DNA of 64,000 bases from contig NC_057862.1 in NCBI RefSeq assembly GCF_019393635.1, forward strand, positions 679,628,814-679,692,813, written 5' to 3'. The translations under genes and the position numbers were made by a program. The stretch comes from Dromiciops gliroides (Eukaryota; Chordata; Mammalia; Microbiotheria; Microbiotheriidae). Each line of letters begins with the position of its first letter. The first letter of the stretch is position 1. This document shows positions 59,691-64,000 of this stretch, piece after piece. The notes under the pieces were generated by a model. It searched no databases. It was not told where the DNA came from and worked only from the letters and a program-made list of their open reading frames with translations.

Positions 59691-59894
59691 TCGAAATCAC
59701 TGAGCAACATTAAGGAGGGGTTTAGGGCCCCAGTTTATCAGCTTTTCCTCTGTGTGAATGTATGTCAATATGTCAGTTTTGGCTGTCTCCCTTCTTAAGA
59801 TTTTAAGTTCCTTGCTTGAGTAAAGATTGTTTCATTCTTCCTCCCCAGTGCCTGCTACATAATTAGACTCTGAACTCCTTGAGGGAAGGCATTG

Positions 59895-60046
59895 TCTTTT
59901 TGGGGGTGGGGGGGTGGGGAGGCAATCGCTGTTCAATGACTTGCCCAGGGTCACGCAGCTAGTAAGTGTCAGGGTGGATTTGAACTCAGGCCCTCCTGAC
60001 TCCTGGACGGGGTGGGTTTCTATTCACTGAGTCACCTAGCTGCCTC
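59895..60046 (-). repeat. WSINE1-type SINE nested in L2
   Basis: Reverse copy: ggcaatcgctgttcaatgac, ttgcccagggtcacgcagct, ggatttgaactcaggccctc, ending gtcacctagctgcctc. Confidence 0.88.
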
Positions 60047-60061
60047 TCAGATATCTCTTTT

Positions 60062-60276
60062 TTTCTTTTTTTTTTTTAATGTATGAGGTATTTTATTTTT
60101 TCCGTTACATGTAAAGATAGTTCTCAACTTTTGTTTATACATGCTTTACAATTTCAGATTTTTCTCCCTCCCTCCCCTCCCTCCCCCCTCCCCTAGACAG
60201 CAGGTAATCTGATATAGGTTATATCTATATATCTCTATACATATACATATAGATAGATATATATACACACATATAT
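60062..60276 (-). repeat. L1 3' end nested beside the SINE, perfect target duplication
   Basis: It starts with a T run (reversed poly(A)), then the marsupial L1 3' UTR text tccgttacatgtaaagatag and ctagacagcaggtaatctga. The 15-mer tcagatatctctttt is identical at 60047-60061 and 60277-60291. Confidence 0.85.
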
Positions 60277-60384
60277 TCAGATATCTCTTTTGCCTCTTTT
60301 TGTATCCCTAGCGCTTAATACTTTGCAAACAGTAGGCTCTTAATAAAAGTTTATTGATTGGCTATTGATTAAAAGATACTTGAT

Positions 60385-60595
60385 TGAATCTAGGGAACCT
60401 GGGTTTGAATCCGGATTCTTTGTGACCTCGGACGACTCACTTGTCTCCGTTTCCTCATCTACAAAATGAGGAGGGTCATGTCCGCTCTAAATCTATGATG
60501 AGCCAAGCCAGGCCCGGGGAGTGTGTGTGTGTGTGTGCGTGTGTATGTGTGTGTGTGTGTGTGTGCGTGTGTGTGTGTGTGTGCGTGTGTGTGTG

Positions 60596-60637
<42 letters not shown>

Positions 60638-60780
60638 GGGGGGGGGGGGTTGGAACAAAGCACGCGGTCTAGAATCAGAAGTCAGCTCTGCCTCTTCCTA
60701 ACTCTGGGGCATTGGGAAAAGTCCCTTCCCGTCTCTCGGGCCCTCAGTTTCCTTTTCTGTAAAAGGAAGGGCTTGGACGA
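60385..60780 (+). repeat. MIR pieces and a (GT)n microsatellite
   Basis: A MIR piece at 60385-60500 (gggtttgaatccggattctt), then (GT)n with scattered gc at 60520-60636, a G run, and a second MIR-like piece at 60660-60780 (ctcagtttccttttctgtaa). Confidence 0.8.
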
Positions 60781-60784
60781 GATG

Positions 60785-61450
60785 TGCTCCCTCTAAGGTC
60801 GCTGTGAGCATCTGGACCCGTCCTGTTGCCATGCCTCCCCCGGGCCGCGGGGTGGAGCTGCGGCCCTGCCCGGGGAGTTGGGCTTTTTTTTTTTTTTTTA
60901 AGGGCAGGGAGGGGCGAGTCAGAGAGAGGAGGCGGGTCAGAGACTAGGAGTGACGGCTGCTCGGAGGTCCGGCCGCGGTGAGTATCTCGGGGACTCCGCG
61001 TTGGGGGAGGCGGGGTGGGCAGTACTGCGCACCGCACCAAGTACTTGGGGTCGGGCAGGGGTTACTTGAGACCCCTCCGCCCCCACCCTTCAAGTGCACG
61101 TCCTTGCTCGGGGGCTGGGGGCCGGCGATCGCGCCCCGGGGGTGGGGGTGGGGGCGGCGCTGCCTCCCGGTCTGCATCGAACCCGCCTGGAGCCAAAGGC
61201 AGGAGCGTGTGCACGCCCCCGACCCCCGCGCCGGCGGGACCCCTGACTCCCGCAAGCCCCTCCCCCCCCTTCCCACTGACCCGTCTGGGACCTCCCCCTC
61301 CCACGCCTCCACGGAGTGCTGTAGCCTTGGATGACCTCCCGCGGCTTCCGGCTCCGCTGGGTTGGGGATCCCCCAGTGGGGGGCTCTTCCAGGGGGCCAT
61401 AGACTGAGATCTGATTGCCCGGAGGTCACCCACTCCAACTCCGCGTTTTA
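60785..61450 (+). promoter_or_regulatory. R3HCC1: CpG island promoter of R3HCC1-like gene
   Basis: CpG-dense stretch around the presumed first exon. It contains a GTTGCCATG half X-box (about 60825-60833) and a G-rich block at 61108-61157 with runs of five g. No TATA box is evident. The gene name follows from the coding exon at 63577. Confidence 0.7.
60900..60977 (+). other. R3HCC1: Probable untranslated exon 1 of R3HCC1-like gene
   Basis: It ends ggtccggccgcg before the strong donor gtgagt at 60978. It has no ATG. The 5' limit is arbitrary. Confidence 0.5.
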
Positions 61451-61504
61451 CCCAGCAAAAGTTCGAACTTCGATTGTCGGAGCTGGAGAGGGCCGAAGGA
61501 CGTA

Positions 61505-61765
61505 GGGGGTTTGAATGATGTTAATAGAATGTAGACTATTAGAATAGAACGCAGGATGCTACAGTGAAATGCAGAATAAATACAACCTAGAATGTTGCAG
61601 TGGGCCGTAGAATGTTAGAATAGAAAGTAGAGTGTTACAGGAGATAGAACACGAATGCCACAATAGATAGACGAATGTAGAACGGTCGAAGGGAGCTTGG
61701 AATGTTAGAATAATCAGAGCCCTCCAATGGTAGATTAGAACGTGGAAAGTTACAGCAGTGTTCGA
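61505..61765 (+). repeat. Decayed short tandem repeats
   Basis: Variants of tagaatgttagaatagaa and gtagagtgttacag recur about every 40 bases. There is no perfect copy. Confidence 0.6.
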
Positions 61766-61769
61766 ATAC

Positions 61770-62655
61770 TGCCATGGTCAAATCACTTACCCTCCCTCTG
61801 ACTCATTTTCCCCATCTGTAAAAAGGGGTGATAATAGTACCTACCTTGTCTGGTTATTGCGATGATATAATGACGTCATGGAAAACGTTTTTTATATAGC
61901 CATGTTGCAAAAGAAAACACAGAAATACAATCAAGAAAAAAATTTTAAAGTGAAAAAATATATTTCAGTCGGCAGAGTTCATCATCATCATCCCGAGTTT
62001 GCTCTCTGGATTTTTCATCATGGATCCTTTGAAATTGTCCTAGGTCATTGTTTTGATCGGAGTCACTGTCTTTCACGATTGATCATTGTTACAATGTTGC
62101 TGTTGCTGCGTACAATGTTCTCCCGGTTCTTCTCACTTCTTTTCGCATGAGTTCATAAGTCTTCCCAGGTTTTTCTGAAATCTGTTGGCTCATCATTTCT
62201 TAGAGCACAATAGCATTCCATCACAATCATATACCGCAACTTGTTCAGCCATTTTCCAGTTGATGGGCATCTCCTCAACTTTCAATTGCTATCACAAAAA
62301 GAAAGAGCTGCTTTAAATATTTTTGTACAAATAGGTCCTTTTCCCTTTCCTTTGATCTCTTTGGGATATAGACTTATTGTTGGGTCAAAGGGTACGCAGT
62401 TTTATACCCCTTGGGGTATGTTTTTCTCCAGACCTGTTCTCCAGAATAGTTGGACTATTTCACTATTCCACCAACATTGCATTCGTATCCCAATTTTTCT
62501 CCAGCATTTGTCATTTTCCTTGCTTGTGATTAGCCAATCTGATAAGTGTGAGGTGGTATCTCAGAGTTGTTTTAATTTGCATTTCAATGAGATACTATTT
62601 GTAAAGCACTTTGCAAACCTATAAAGTGCTATATAAATACTAGCAATTATTATTA
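61770..62655 (+). repeat. MIR split by an L1 insertion
   Basis: Left MIR part at 61770-61873 (ttttccccatctgtaaaaag, ggttattgcgatgatataat) and right part at about 62588-62655 (tttgtaaagcactttgcaaa, gtgctatataaatactagca) form one element. Confidence 0.75.
61880..62585 (-). repeat. L1 3' end, reverse orientation
   Basis: gcacaatagcattccatcac, ttccagttgatgggcatctc, ttgttgggtcaaagggtacg, gtgtgaggtggtatctcaga and tttaatttgcatttcaatga are reversed L1 3' text. The + strand frames through it are not genes. Confidence 0.8.
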
Positions 62656-62659
62656 ATAC

Positions 62660-63120
62660 AATTCAGGGGCTTCTCTCAGAGCATCCTGGAATGGGAAATA
62701 GAATGTCATAGCTGATGGGGATCTTAGAGATCCGTTAGTCCATCCACTTCATTTTACAGAAGAAACTAGATTTTAGGATGTCAGAGCTGAAAGAGGTCTT
62801 AGAACCAGGAATGTTGGATTTTAAGAAACAGAATGTCTGAGTTGGGAAGCACCTTAGGCGACCCCTAGTGGTAAAGTGAGTAGGGTGCTACACAGACTTG
62901 TCCTTTCTCCATAACTTTGCATTGGCTAAACACTGTGCTAAGCACTGTTACAAATATGATCTCATTTGATCCTTACGACAGTCCTGTGAGGTAGGTGCTG
63001 TTACTATCCCCCTTTTACAATTGAGGAAACTAAGACAGATAGAAGTTAAGTGACTTGCTCAGGGTCACCCAGCTAGGGTTTAAGCTCAAGTCTTAGACTC
63101 TAAGTCCAGTGCTCTAATAA
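62660..63120 (-). repeat. MIR-related fragments, reverse orientation
   Basis: ccacttcattttacagaaga near 62745; a second, better MIR at 62925-63110 (atctcatttgatccttacga, aattgaggaaactaagacag, agttaagtgacttgctcagg). Confidence 0.7.

Positions 63121-64000
<880 letters not shown>

Larger units (their letters stand above)
59800..60360 (+). repeat. L2 3' end split by a SINE and an L1
   Basis: Left part: cctgctacataattagactc and tccttgagggaaggcattgt (to about 59894). Right part: cttttgcctctttttgtatc, cctagcgcttaatactttgc and cttaataaaagtttattgat (60283-60360). The two parts join into one continuous L2 tail. Confidence 0.8.

Noticed and set aside
60826..60900. ATG at about 60830 in the CpG island as the start of the R3HCC1-like protein
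   Set aside because: The frame runs into a T run giving poly-Phe and has no link in frame to the exon at 63577.
60944..61438. Long frames on both strands in the third CpG island
   Set aside because: Same reason: GC-rich, Pro/Gly/Arg-rich translations without domains.
62241..62624. 127-codon + strand frame as a gene
   Set aside because: It is the antisense of an L1 3' end.

Overview
This is nuclear DNA of a mammal, almost certainly a marsupial. The evidence is about 18 copies of one tRNA-headed CORE-SINE of the WSINE1/WALLSI type, with further SINEs carrying MAR1-like and RTE-like tails, MIR elements, L2/L3 (CR1-clade) LINEs and marsupial-style L1 3' ends. The abundance of the WSINE1-like family suggests an Australian lineage, but the species cannot be named from sequence alone. 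No prokaryotic genes, CRISPR arrays or bacterial mobile elements are present.

Three genes, all on the + strand, account for the coding content. (1) A KRAB zinc-finger gene: CpG-island promoter at about 1.9-2.85 kb, likely untranslated first exon ending at 2538, start-codon exon at 6290-6366, KRAB-A exon at 13172-13298, KRAB-B exon at 13971-14066, and a finger exon at 18096-19426 with 11 intact C2H2 fingers. Exon phases join without a break into a 528-residue protein. (2) A SCAN/KRAB zinc-finger gene: CpG island at about 31.87-32.6 kb, SCAN exon at 34047-34537 (ATG at 34171), linker exon at 35706-35794, a shortened KRAB-A-like exon at 36913-36982, a KRAB-B-like exon at 41594-41707, and a five-finger exon at 42389-43230. 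The model gives 493 residues. (3) The 5' end of a gene that looks like R3HCC1: CpG island at about 60.78-61.45 kb, first exon ending at 60977, and one coding exon at 63577-63704; the gene leaves the window to the right.

The rest is intron and intergenic DNA made of nested repeats: SINEs with clear target-site duplications, a solo LTR (5493-6071) just upstream of the start-codon exon of gene 1, a long antisense L2/L3 LINE (37.6-40.9 kb) inside gene 2, an L2 tail split by a SINE and then by an L1 (59.8-60.36 kb), an L1 inside a MIR (61.77-62.66 kb), and several microsatellites. One microsatellite has replaced most of a SINE (49.74-50.1 kb).

Both zinc-finger genes should encode nuclear DNA-binding regulators. 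The first keeps a complete KRAB-A box and should recruit TRIM28. The second keeps SCAN, for dimerisation, but has lost the N-terminal half of KRAB-A. The most unusual regulatory feature is a CRE plus RFX X-box module present three times (once inverted) in the CpG island of gene 1; an X-box-like site recurs in the island of gene 2. Intron boundaries, UTR exons and repeat family names are read by eye and were not checked against transcripts or a repeat library.
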